Source of the DNA: Actibacterium sp.
GTDB taxonomy: Bacteria > Pseudomonadota > Alphaproteobacteria > Rhodobacterales > Rhodobacteraceae
DNA length: 64,000 nt
NCBI GenBank assembly: GCA_016278325.1
Contig: JADQCB010000018.1
Location: 25,596 to 89,595 of the forward strand
Direction of reading: 5' to 3'
Position numbers and translations under genes: made by a program. The notes under the pieces are model-generated. The model searched no databases. It saw only the letters and a list, made by a program, of their open reading frames with translations, and was not told the DNA's origin. Of the stretch, positions 48,204 to 56,760 are shown one piece after another (position 1 is the stretch's first letter; every line of letters begins with the position of its first letter).

Positions 48204-49367
48204 ATGACAAAACTACGCTGGGGCATGATCGGTGGCGGCGCGGGCAGCCAGATCGGGCCGGCGCACCGGCTGGGTGCGGGGCTGGACGGGAATTTCGATT
48301 TCGTGGCTGGCGCGCTCGACCACCGTCCCGAGGCCAGCCGCACCTATGGGCAGCATCTGGGGCTGTCCGCCGACCGCGCCTATGGCGACTGGCGTGAGAT
48401 GCTGGCGGGCGAGGCGGCGCGCGACGACCGCGTTGACCTTGTCACCGTGGCCACACCCAATTTCACGCATTACGAGATCACCAAGGCGTTCCTGGAGGCC
48501 GGTTTCCATGTATTGTGCGAAAAACCGATGACCATGACCGTCGCCGAGGGTGAGGACATCGTGACCACTGCCAGGCAAACCGGGCGCATCTGCGCGGTGA
48601 ATTATGGCTATAGCGGATACAGCCTGGTGCGGCACATGCGCGCGATGGTTGCGCGTGGCGACCTTGGCCAAATCCGCATGGTCAAGGCCGAGTTCGCGCA
48701 TGGCCACCACGCCGACGCGGCTGACGCCGACAACCCTCGGGTGCGCTGGCGCTATGATCCACAGCAGGCCGGCGTCTCGGCGCAGTTCGCGGATTGCGGG
48801 ATTCATGCGCTTCACATGGCCAGCTTCGTCATCGGGCAAGAGGTCAGCCGGCTGTCGGCCGACACGGTGGCATGCATTCCCACCCGCGAGTTGGAGGATG
48901 ACGCGATGGTCAACCTGCGCTTCGACGGCGGTGCCGTCGGGCGACTGTGGACCTCGTCGATCGCGCTGGGCCGGCAGCACGGACTGACGCTGCAGGTCTT
49001 CGGTGAAAAGGGTGGACTGGCCTGGGCGCAGGAACAGCCAAACCAGCTGTCGTGGACCCCCTTGGGGGGGCGGCGGCAGGTCATCGAACGTGGCGAGGCA
49101 AATCTTTCGCCCGCCGCCGATCGCACAACCCGCGTGGCAATCGGCCATGCCGAAGGAATGCCGCTGGCCTTCGCCAACATCTATCTCGATCTTGCCGAAG
49201 CGATACGAGCCCGCAAAGAGGGCCGCGAGATCGACCCGGCCGCCGACCTCTATCCCCGGGCCGAGGATGGCCTGCGCTCGATGGCGGCGGTGGCCGCGGT
49301 TGCCGAAAGTGGCGCGGCCGAGGGCGCCTGGATCGACGCGCGTCCGCCGATGTTCCGCGACGTCTGA
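48204..49367 (+). CDS. Gfo/Idh/MocA family oxidoreductase (MocA-like 2)
   Basis: 387 residues. It opens LRWGMIGGGAGSQIGPAHRLG (Rossmann motif), with the catalytic Lys in LCEKPMTMT and a C-terminal beta-sheet domain. The GSQIGPAHR type is longer than IolG and is often found beside sugar or inositol TIM-barrel isomerases. The start at 48204 follows AAAGGAA. It is third in the unit after the MocC-like gene. Probable role: a second oxidation or reduction of an inositol derivative; the exact substrate cannot be told. Confidence 0.84.
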   Translation: MTKLRWGMIGGGAGSQIGPAHRLGAGLDGNFDFVAGALDHRPEASRTYGQHLGLSADRAYGDWREMLAGEAARDDRVDLVTVATPNFTHYEITKAFLEAGFHVLCEKPMTMTVAEGEDIVTTARQTGRICAVNYGYSGYSLVRHMRAMVARGDLGQIRMVKAEFAHGHHADAADADNPRVRWRYDPQQAGVSAQFADCGIHALHMASFVIGQEVSRLSADTVACIPTRELEDDAMVNLRFDGGAVGRLWTSSIALGRQHGLTLQVFGEKGGLAWAQEQPNQLSWTPLGGRRQVIERGEANLSPAADRTTRVAIGHAEGMPLAFANIYLDLAEAIRARKEGREIDPAADLYPRAEDGLRSMAAVAAVAESGAAEGAWIDARPPMFRDV

Positions 49368-49435
49368 GGCGCGCCGGCGGAAGCGGCGGGAAGCGCCGCG
49401 GCCGGCACCGGGCAGGGCGGCGGGCCGAGCATGTG

Positions 49436-50458
49436 TCACGCCCCGGGCGTATCGCCGCCGTTCAGAAGTGGGCGCAGCGAGCGGCGTTCGACGATCTCGC
49501 AGGGAAGACGCCTGATCTCGGTCGGACTGTCGGGGGTGTCGATCCGAGTGCGAATCATCGCCACGGCCTCGGCCACGATCTCGGCCAGCGGTTGGCGGAT
49601 CGTGGTCAGGGTGTCGCGCCCCCAGGCGGCCATTTCCATGTCGTTCAGCCCCAGAAACCCGATTTCTTCGGGGATGTGCAACCCGGCCTCTTGCGCTGCG
49701 GCCATGGCGCCGATCGCGATGACGTCGTCGCCGCAGAACCAGACCTCGGCCGGAGCCCGGGCGCTCAGGATTCGCGCCATCACGCTATGCCCCGCGGCAT
49801 AGGCATAGGCGGGGGCAAAGGCGCGACAGGGTGTCACGCCGGCGGCGCCCAGGACCTCTTCGAAGCCGGCCAGGCGGTCCTGCGTCGTCGATGCGGCCTC
49901 TGGCCCTCCCAGGAACCCGATCCGGACATAGCCGCGGGCCAGCAAGGTGCGGGCAGCCATCCGGCCGGCGTCGACATTGTCGATGCTGACCAGTGCGGTG
50001 CGCGGCTCGGGCGCGGACCAGCCGAAGGCGTGGACGACTGGCAATCCGGCCTGCTGGAACGTGGCGGCGAAGCTGGGCGGAAGAGTCGACGAGGCGACGA
50101 TCACCCCGTCGACGTTGTATTGACGCAGCATACGCAGCGATCGGTCGGAATCTTCTTCATCGCTCAGGTTGATCAACAACGTGCGCAGACCCGCGTCCTG
50201 GATGGCTCGGGTAAAACGGTCGAAGATCTCCAGGAAATAGGGATTGGAAAAGTTGTTGGAAATCAGTCCGATCAGCTTGGTTCGTCCGGTAGTCAGCGCG
50301 GCGGCCAGCACATTGGGGCTGTAGCCTAGCGCCAGCGCCGCCGCTTCGACCTTCGCACGGGTGCGCGCCGACACCGACGCGCCGTCAGTGAAGGTTCGCG
50401 ACACGGCGGATTTGGAAACTCCGGCCTTCAGGGCCACGTCCTGCAGGGTAATGGCCAT
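49436..50458 (-). CDS. LacI family transcriptional regulator (LacI-2, classical type)
   Basis: 340 residues. The helix-turn-helix is ITLQDVALKAGVSKSAVSRTF, with a hinge NVLAAALTTGRTKLIGLI that matches classical LacI/GalR proteins, then the sugar-binding domain (NFSNPYFLEIF, ASSTLPPS, VSIDNVDAGRMAARTLL, GFLGGPEAA). It differs from LacI-1 and LacI-3, which share another sensor type. The start at 50458 has AAAGGGGA upstream. It is convergent with the MocA-like 2 gene and divergent from LacI-3. It probably binds the CG-centred palindrome at 46105. Confidence 0.9.
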   Translation of the reverse strand: MAITLQDVALKAGVSKSAVSRTFTDGASVSARTRAKVEAAALALGYSPNVLAAALTTGRTKLIGLISNNFSNPYFLEIFDRFTRAIQDAGLRTLLINLSDEEDSDRSLRMLRQYNVDGVIVASSTLPPSFAATFQQAGLPVVHAFGWSAPEPRTALVSIDNVDAGRMAARTLLARGYVRIGFLGGPEAASTTQDRLAGFEEVLGAAGVTPCRAFAPAYAYAAGHSVMARILSARAPAEVWFCGDDVIAIGAMAAAQEAGLHIPEEIGFLGLNDMEMAAWGRDTLTTIRQPLAEIVAEAVAMIRTRIDTPDSPTEIRRLPCEIVERRSLRPLLNGGDTPGA

Positions 50459-50550
50459 CTGTCCCCTTTGGCTGCCCGGTGTCGGGCATGAGACCGCGCC
50501 GCGAGCGATGTGCAACAGGTTTTGACGCGCCGGCGCGCGCGGATGAGGGA

Positions 50551-50581
50551 TTTTTCGTCACGCTTGCGCATATGATATCAT
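50551..50581. promoter_or_regulatory. Candidate operator before LacI-3
   Basis: The sequence has TTTTTCGTCA (50551-50560) and the palindrome ATGATATCAT (50572-50581), 41 bases before the LacI-3 start. The first element recurs, inverted, at 51669-51678, and an ATGAT-type palindrome also recurs nearby there. This suggests autoregulation by LacI-3 and shared control of the downstream operon. Inferred only from repetition. Confidence 0.35.
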
Positions 50582-50621
50582 TCGTGATCGGGTGGAACCA
50601 CCCCAAAGATCGGAGAGAGTC

Positions 50622-51653
50622 ATGGCCCGCCGCGTCACGATCAAGGATATCGCCCGCGAAGCCGGGGTCAGCGTGTCGACCGTCGATCGGGCGCTCAACG
50701 GTCGGGCGGTGGTGCGCGACGAAACGATGCGCAAGATCGCGGAGGCCGCGCACCGGATCGGCTATCATGCGCGCGGGTTGTTCGACCAGCGGCTGGATCT
50801 CAACGTTCCCGAAGTCCGGTTGGGGTTCGTACTGCTGAAAGAGAAGCAGGAATTCTACCGCAATTTCCGCCGCGAGATCGAGACGGCCGCAGCCGCCCGC
50901 CGCGATGTGCGCGCGACGGCTGTGATCCGGTTCGCGCAGTCGCAATCGCCTGACGAGATCGCGCAACATATGCGAGAAGTCGGCGACCGGGTCGATGCGT
51001 TGGCCGCGATCGCCGTCAACCACCGCATGCTCGACCAGGTGGTGCAGAATTTGCAGGATGCCGGGGTGCCGACATTTTCGCTGCTGAACGATTTTGCCCA
51101 GGGAATCCGACGTAATTACATCGGGTTGAATAATATGAAGGTCGGTCGTCAGGCGGCATGGACGATCACGCATACCTGCCCCGCGCCCGGCAAGGTTGCA
51201 ATTTTCGTGGGCGGCAATCGCTGGCATGGCCATGATCTGCGCGAAGTGGGTTTCCGGGCATTCATGCGCGAGAATGCGACCGCCTTCACTGTCCTCGATA
51301 CGCTGGTCAACCTCGAGACACGGCAACTGACTTACGAGGCAACGCTGGACCTGCTTACGCGGCATCCCGATCTGTGCGGCATCTATGTCGCCGGCGGCGG
51401 CATGGAAGGCGCCATCGCCGCCCTGCGTGAAGTGCGCCCCCCCGAGAAGGTGGCGCTGGTGGTCAACGAGGTGACCGTCGAAAGCCGGGCCGGTCTGCTT
51501 GACGGCTATGTCCGCATGGTTGTGTCCACCCCGCTGCGTGAACTGTGCACCGAGGTGGTTCAGCTGATGATCCAGGCGCAGGACGAGCGCGGCGAAGCCA
51601 CGATCGGTCAGCACTTCCTGGATCCCCGCCTGATTCTGCCCGAGATCGCCTGA
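50622..51653 (+). CDS. LacI family transcriptional regulator (LacI-3)
   Basis: 343 residues. The helix-turn-helix is VTIKDIAREAGVSVSTVDRALNG; the sensor domain (VRLGFVLLKEKQEFYRN, IFVGGNRWHGHDLREVGF, IYVAGGGMEGAIAALRE) is a clear paralogue of LacI-1. The start at 50622 follows GGAGAGAG. It sits directly upstream of, and in line with, the isomerase/ABC importer/iol operon and is the obvious candidate to control it. Confidence 0.9.
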   Translation: MARRVTIKDIAREAGVSVSTVDRALNGRAVVRDETMRKIAEAAHRIGYHARGLFDQRLDLNVPEVRLGFVLLKEKQEFYRNFRREIETAAAARRDVRATAVIRFAQSQSPDEIAQHMREVGDRVDALAAIAVNHRMLDQVVQNLQDAGVPTFSLLNDFAQGIRRNYIGLNNMKVGRQAAWTITHTCPAPGKVAIFVGGNRWHGHDLREVGFRAFMRENATAFTVLDTLVNLETRQLTYEATLDLLTRHPDLCGIYVAGGGMEGAIAALREVRPPEKVALVVNEVTVESRAGLLDGYVRMVVSTPLRELCTEVVQLMIQAQDERGEATIGQHFLDPRLILPEIA

Positions 51654-51668
51654 CCGCGCGATATAACT

Positions 51669-51717
51669 TGACGAAAAAGCGTCATTCTGCATGCGCGAAA
51701 AAACGTCATCAATGATG
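51669..51717. promoter_or_regulatory. Candidate operators before the iol transport/catabolic operon
   Basis: Two elements: TGACG-6-CGTCA palindrome at 51669-51684, and the compact palindrome CATCAATGATG at 51707-51717. GAAAAA followed by a purine and CGTCAT occurs twice (near 51673 and 51697). A TATAAT follows at 51721-51726 and could be a -10 element. This would place repressor sites over the promoter of the gene at 51817. Confidence 0.42.
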
Positions 51718-51816
51718 TATTATAATGGCCTCCAGATTGACCTGGAGGGGCGGGCCTGTGCAACTTTGCGTCCGACGAGCGACGCTTCGACCGAAACGGA
51801 GCGTGGGGGGGATTGC

Positions 51817-52632
51817 ATGAAGCGTGCCTTGAATCACATGACGACGCCCGGCCTGGGGCTGGAGGCATTCCTCGACCTGGCTGCGGCGCTCGACTGTGTC
51901 GGCGTCGAACTGCGCAACGATATCGACCGTCCGCTGTTCGACGGCAAGGCGCCCGGCGATGCGCGCGGCATGATCCGCGACAGGGGGCTGCGGCTTGTCG
52001 GGCTCAGCCAGGTCTATCCGTTCAATGACTGGTCCGAGACGCGCGCCGCCGAGGTCGCAGCGCTGATCGATACCGCGAGAGCCGCCGGCGCCGAGACAAT
52101 CAGCCTGATCCCGCGCAACGACGGCACCGGACTGGGCAACGGCGAACGCCACGCCAAGCTGCGCATCGCGCTGAAGGCGTGCAAACCGATGCTCGAGGAT
52201 GCCGGCATGGTCGCGCTGGTCGAGCCTCTGGGTTTCACGACCTCTTCGCTACGCGCCAAGGCCGATCTGGTCGAGACGATCGAGGCGCTGGACGCGACCG
52301 GCACGTTCCGCGTCGTCCATGACTCATTTCACCACGCGCTTGCCGGAGGCGGGCCGATCTTCCCCGCGCATACCGGCATCGTCCACATCTCGGCGGTCGC
52401 CGATCCGGCCCCCTCGCTGGAGCAGATGGAGGACGCGCATCGCGGTCTGGTAGACGAAGAGGACCGCCTGGGCACAATCGACCAGCTCGCCGCGCTGATG
52501 CAGGCCGGCTATGACGGGCCGGTGTCTTACGAATGCTTCGCCCCCGAAACGCATGCCCTGAACGATCCCGAGCGGGCGATCGGCCGCTCTTTCGACTTCA
52601 TTTCCGCGCGTCTGGCCGCAAAGGCGGCCTGA
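51817..52632 (+). CDS. IolI-like TIM-barrel (2-keto-myo-inositol isomerase family) protein
   Basis: 271 residues, xylose-isomerase-like TIM barrel. VGVELRNDI, VALVEPLGF, VVHDSFHHALAGG, IVHISAVAD and DEEDRLGTIDQL...VSYECFAPE align with IolI, the 2-keto-myo-inositol to 1-keto-D-chiro-inositol isomerase; they supply the usual metal ligands (Glu, Asp, His, Glu). This would let the cell use D-chiro-inositol or a derivative such as pinitol. The start at 51817 has a G-rich ribosome-binding site; the frame is open to 51691 but that extension covers the promoter. First gene of the long operon. Confidence 0.8.
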   Translation: MKRALNHMTTPGLGLEAFLDLAAALDCVGVELRNDIDRPLFDGKAPGDARGMIRDRGLRLVGLSQVYPFNDWSETRAAEVAALIDTARAAGAETISLIPRNDGTGLGNGERHAKLRIALKACKPMLEDAGMVALVEPLGFTTSSLRAKADLVETIEALDATGTFRVVHDSFHHALAGGGPIFPAHTGIVHISAVADPAPSLEQMEDAHRGLVDEEDRLGTIDQLAALMQAGYDGPVSYECFAPETHALNDPERAIGRSFDFISARLAAKAA

Positions 52633-52708
52633 CGCGGGGCAATCGCCCCGAAACGGGGCGTCCGGTGAAGACAATGGTGCTCCGGACACCGCATTTGGGA
52701 GGAAACCG

Positions 52709-53656
52709 ATGAAGACGACACTTATCGCAGCGACAGCCCTTGCATCGTTGATTGGAACTTCGGCCATGGCCGAGACCATCGCGGTGTCGATGGCGCGGTT
52801 CGACGACAATTTCCTGACCGTCCTGCGCAACGGCATGATCGAGACCGCCGCCGAGATGGAAGATGTTGATCTGCAGATCGAGGACGCGACCAGCGACGTC
52901 GCCAAACAGCTCAACCAGATCAAGAACTTCATCGCCTCGGGCGTGGACGCGATTATCGTCAACCCGGTCGACACTTCGGCGACGCAGGCCATGACCAACG
53001 CCGCCAAAAGCGCCGGGGTGCCGCTGGTCTATGTCAATCGCCAGCCGGTGAATGTCGACACGCTGCCCGAAAACCAGGCATTCGTCGGCTCGAACGAAGT
53101 CGAGAGCGGCACTCTGGCAGCCTTCGAGGCCTGCAAGATTCTGCGCGCGCAAGGGCTGGCCAATGGTGCGAAGGGCTACATGTTGATGGGCAAGTTGTCG
53201 AACCAGGCTGCTGTCGTCCGCAGCCAGGACGTTCGCGACATTCTCGGCATCGCGATGTGCGATTTCATCAAGCTGATCGACGAGCAGAGCGCCGAATGGT
53301 CGCGCAACATGGCCCAGGACCAGATGACCAACTGGCTGTCCTCGGGAGAAGATTTCGACGTGGTCTTTTCCAACAATGACGAGATGGCCATCGGCGCGAT
53401 CCAGGCAATGAAGGCGGCGGGCATCTCGATGGACGATGTGGTCGTCACCGGTGTGGATGCCACGCAGGACGCGCTGCTGGCGATGGCGGCCGGCGATCTT
53501 GACGTCACCGTGTTCCAGGATGCCGCCGGGCAGGGTTCGGGCGCGCTGAACGCCGCGCTGGCATTGGCCAACGGCGAAGACGTGGACCAGAAGGTCTATA
53601 TTCCGTTCAAGCTGGTGACGCCTGACAACATGCAGAGCTTCATGGACGAAAACTAA
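52709..53656 (+). CDS. CUT2-type sugar/inositol ABC transporter substrate-binding protein
   Basis: 315 residues. Sec signal peptide (TTLIAATALASLIGTSAMA), then a periplasmic binding fold of the ribose/inositol class: AVSMARFDDNFLTVLRNGM, DAIIVNPVDTSATQ, VFSNNDEMAIGAIQAMKAAG, GVDATQDALLAMAAGDLDVTVFQDA. Within an iol operon it is probably an inositol receptor comparable to IbpA of Caulobacter; sequence alone does not fix the ligand. It follows GGGAGG and is separated from the permease gene by 81 bases. Confidence 0.87.
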   Translation: MKTTLIAATALASLIGTSAMAETIAVSMARFDDNFLTVLRNGMIETAAEMEDVDLQIEDATSDVAKQLNQIKNFIASGVDAIIVNPVDTSATQAMTNAAKSAGVPLVYVNRQPVNVDTLPENQAFVGSNEVESGTLAAFEACKILRAQGLANGAKGYMLMGKLSNQAAVVRSQDVRDILGIAMCDFIKLIDEQSAEWSRNMAQDQMTNWLSSGEDFDVVFSNNDEMAIGAIQAMKAAGISMDDVVVTGVDATQDALLAMAAGDLDVTVFQDAAGQGSGALNAALALANGEDVDQKVYIPFKLVTPDNMQSFMDEN

Positions 53657-53737
53657 GACCGGGGCATAGGTCGGCGGGCGGGGCCAGCGCGGCGCCGCCC
53701 GCCCGACCAGTGTAGCCGAGCAGCGAGGAGAAGACGC

Positions 53738-54823
53738 ATGTCCGAGGCGGCGCATGGAACCGGCGGGCTGAAATACGATCATGCCAGACGCAAGCGTCCG
53801 CAGGAGTTCAACATCCTGATCGCGCTGGTTCTGATCGTGGCGACATTCGAGATCCTGGGGCAGATACTGCCTTACATGGACGGTCAGAGCCTGTTGTTCG
53901 ACTCGGGTGGCCGGTTCGACTCGATTTTCAATGAGGCGCGGTTGCGGATCATCATTCTTCAGGTCGCGATCGTCGGGATCATCGCATTGGGGGTAACGCA
54001 GGTCATCATTACCGGCGGCATCGATCTGAGCTCGGGCTCGGTCGTCGGGTTTACCGCCATGGTGGCGATGAGCTTTGCCCAGGTGGCCGAAGTCAACGGC
54101 ATGGCAAACCCGCGCGCGATCTTTCTCGACCAGGGCTGGGTCGACCTGCCGGTTTTGGTGCCGGTGGCAATCGGCCTGGCTGTCGGGTTGCTCGCGGGCC
54201 TGATCAACGGCTCGCTGATCGCCTATACCGGGATTCCGCCGTTCATCGCCACACTGGGCATGATGGTTTCGGCCCGCGGCGCGGCCAGTTGGTGGACAAG
54301 GGGGCAGCCCGTATCGTTTCCCACCGAAAGCTATGCCGCAATCGGCGCGGACATGATGCCGGTGGTCTGGTTCCTCCTTCTTGCGATCCTGTTTCACGTC
54401 ATCATGCGCTATACTGTATATGGCAAGCACACCTATGCCATCGGTTCGAACATTGCCGCGGCGCGGATGTCGGGCATCAACGTCAAGCGGCACCTCACGA
54501 TGGTCTATGCCATTGCCGGCATGCTGGCGGCACTTGCCGCGATTGTCCTGAGCGCCAAGAACCTGACCGCACAGGCCGGCATGGGCGTCATGTATGAACT
54601 TGATGCCATCGCCATGGCAGTGATCGGGGGCGTCTCGCTTCAGGGGGGGCGCGGGTCGATCATCGGAACCGTGCTGGGCGCGTTGATCTTCGGGGTCATC
54701 ATCTCGGGGTTCACCTATCTCAAGCTCGACGCCTATTACCAGGAGATGGTCAAGGGTGCGATCATCGTGGGGGCCGTGGTGCTCGACCAATGGCGGCAAC
54801 GTCGTAACGCCGACCAGGTCTGA
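53738..54823 (+). CDS. CUT2-type sugar/inositol ABC transporter permease
   Basis: 361 residues with about nine to ten membrane helices. The CUT2 permease signatures are ITGGIDLSSGSVVGF, PPFIATLGMMVSARG and YAIAGMLAALAAIVLSAKNL. One gene for the permease implies a homodimer. It follows GAGGAG and precedes the ATPase by 13 bases. Comparable to IatP of the Caulobacter inositol importer by context. Confidence 0.9.
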   Translation: MSEAAHGTGGLKYDHARRKRPQEFNILIALVLIVATFEILGQILPYMDGQSLLFDSGGRFDSIFNEARLRIIILQVAIVGIIALGVTQVIITGGIDLSSGSVVGFTAMVAMSFAQVAEVNGMANPRAIFLDQGWVDLPVLVPVAIGLAVGLLAGLINGSLIAYTGIPPFIATLGMMVSARGAASWWTRGQPVSFPTESYAAIGADMMPVVWFLLLAILFHVIMRYTVYGKHTYAIGSNIAAARMSGINVKRHLTMVYAIAGMLAALAAIVLSAKNLTAQAGMGVMYELDAIAMAVIGGVSLQGGRGSIIGTVLGALIFGVIISGFTYLKLDAYYQEMVKGAIIVGAVVLDQWRQRRNADQV

Positions 54824-54836
54824 GGAGGAGACTAAA

Positions 54837-55640
54837 ATGATAGACGCCGAAGTGACGGACACCGACCAGATCATCCTTGAGACACGCGACTTGACCAAGC
54901 ATTACGGCGGCGTTCAGGCGCTGGAGGGCGCAGATTTCGTGCTGCGGCGGGGCGAGCATGTGGCGATCATGGGCGACAATGGTGCGGGCAAGTCGACCTT
55001 CGTGCGCCAGATCACCGGGGTCGAGCAGCGCACCCGCGGGGAGATCATCTTCGACGGTGCGCCGGTGCAGTTCGAAGGCCCGCTCGACGCGCGTCGCGCC
55101 GGGATCGAGGCGGTGTTCCAGACGCTGGCGCTGGCAGACCACCTGAACGTGCCCGACAACCTTTTCCTGGGGCGCGAAAAGACGAAGTGGAACTGGCTGG
55201 GTCCGTTCCGGTTTCTCGACTACAAGGGAATGCGCGTGGACACCGTCGCCGCGCTGGAAAAGACCGGCGTGAAAATTCCCAACATCCACAACACGATCCA
55301 GAACATGTCGGGCGGCCAGCGCCAGTGCGTCGCCATCGCCCGGACCGCCAGCTTCCATTCCAAGCTGACGATCATGGACGAGCCGACGGCCGCGCTGGGT
55401 GTGCAGGAGACCGAACAGGTCGAGAACATAATCCGGGCGCTCAAAGAGCAAGGCGAGCCACTGATCCTGATCAGCCACAACATGCGCCAGGTTATGGATC
55501 TTGTCGATCGCATAGTGGTATTCCGCCGCGGGCGGATCGTCGCGAACCTCGACCGAAATGAGACCGACGGCCAGGATGTCGTCGCCTATATCACCGGGGC
55601 GAAGACACAGGCCGAATACGAAATCGACGGCGCCGCCTGA
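54837..55640 (+). CDS. CUT2-type sugar/inositol ABC transporter ATP-binding protein, single nucleotide-binding domain
   Basis: 267 residues with one ATPase domain. Walker A GDNGAGKST, signature NMSGGQRQ, Walker B LTIMDEPTAALGV, switch ISHNM. Many CUT2 ATPases (RbsA, IatA) are tandem ~500-residue proteins; this one is the short half-size type and must dimerise. It follows GAGGAGGAG and is 113 bases from iolG, in the same direction. Confidence 0.9.
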   Translation: MIDAEVTDTDQIILETRDLTKHYGGVQALEGADFVLRRGEHVAIMGDNGAGKSTFVRQITGVEQRTRGEIIFDGAPVQFEGPLDARRAGIEAVFQTLALADHLNVPDNLFLGREKTKWNWLGPFRFLDYKGMRVDTVAALEKTGVKIPNIHNTIQNMSGGQRQCVAIARTASFHSKLTIMDEPTAALGVQETEQVENIIRALKEQGEPLILISHNMRQVMDLVDRIVVFRRGRIVANLDRNETDGQDVVAYITGAKTQAEYEIDGAA

Positions 55641-55752
55641 GGCGTCGAACAGGGCAGCGCCTTACGGCGCTCCCGCCGCGGCGCGCCGATCCCGGCTCAT
55701 TCGCGCTGCCCATGCCGGCGGGGCCCGGACAACATCGAAAGGATTTGACGTG

Positions 55753-56760
55753 ATGAGATTTGGACTTCTGGGCGCGGGCCGTATCGGCCAGGTGCATGCC
55801 GATGCCATTGCGACCGTTCCGGGCGCGCAGCTTGCCGCCGTGGCCGACCCGATGCACGAGGCCGCCGTGGCGGTGGCCAAAGCACATGGCTGCGACATCC
55901 GCGATATCGACACGATTGCCCGAAGTGATGACATCGACGCGGTGATCATCTGCACTCCGACCGACACCCACGCCGACCTGATCGAGCAATTCGCGCGGGC
56001 CGGGAAGGCAATGTTCTGCGAAAAGCCCATTGATCTGAGCCTGTCGCGGGTTCGCGATTGCCTGCGTGTCGTCGAGGACCTGGGCGCCAAGCTGATGGTC
56101 GGGTTCAACCGCCGGTTTGATCCGGATTTCCGCGCAGTCCGGGCGGAAATCGACGCCGGTCGCGTTGGCGCGGTCGAGATGGTGACGATCATCAGCCGCG
56201 ATCCGGGCGCTCCACCGGCCGAATACATCGCGCGCTCTGGCGGGATCTTCCGAGACATGACAATCCACGATTTCGATGTGGCGCGCTGGCTGTTGGGCGA
56301 GGAGATCGACACGGTAATGGCAAGCGGGTCGGTCCTGGTCGATCCTGCCATCGGCGATCTGGGCGACTACGACAGCGCCAATCTTATCCTGCGCACCGCT
56401 TCGGGCAAGCAGGCGATCATCTCCAATTCGCGCCGCGCGGCCTATGGTTATGACCAGCGGATCGAGGTCCTGGGCGCGGCCGGCATGGTGGCCGCGCGCA
56501 ACACCCACGAGACCAATATCGAGACGGCCGGTACCGAAGGCTTCGGGCGGCCACCGCTGCTGAACTTCTTCATGACACGCTATGCTGCCGCCTATGCCAA
56601 CGAGATCTCGGAATTCGTCGCAGCGGTATCGACGGGTGAACCGATGCCCACCACGGGCCACGACGGGTTGGTGGCGCTGGCGCTTGCCGATGCCGCGGTA
56701 TTGTCGGCGGCCGAAGGCCGTGCCGTGCGCGTCGCCGACATTATGGCAGGGACCACATGA
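55753..56760 (+). CDS. iolG: Inositol 2-dehydrogenase
   Basis: 335 residues, Gfo/Idh/MocA fold of true IolG type. It opens FGLLGAGRIGQVHADAI (NAD motif), has the catalytic Lys in FCEKPIDLS, GFNRRFDPDF, and GIFRDMTIHDFDVARWLLG with the active-site Asp/His. It oxidises myo-inositol to 2-keto-myo-inositol, the first catabolic step. The ATG at 55753 is preceded by AAAGGA. It is coupled to the next gene by an ATGA overlap. Confidence 0.92.
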   Translation: MRFGLLGAGRIGQVHADAIATVPGAQLAAVADPMHEAAVAVAKAHGCDIRDIDTIARSDDIDAVIICTPTDTHADLIEQFARAGKAMFCEKPIDLSLSRVRDCLRVVEDLGAKLMVGFNRRFDPDFRAVRAEIDAGRVGAVEMVTIISRDPGAPPAEYIARSGGIFRDMTIHDFDVARWLLGEEIDTVMASGSVLVDPAIGDLGDYDSANLILRTASGKQAIISNSRRAAYGYDQRIEVLGAAGMVAARNTHETNIETAGTEGFGRPPLLNFFMTRYAAAYANEISEFVAAVSTGEPMPTTGHDGLVALALADAAVLSAAEGRAVRVADIMAGTT

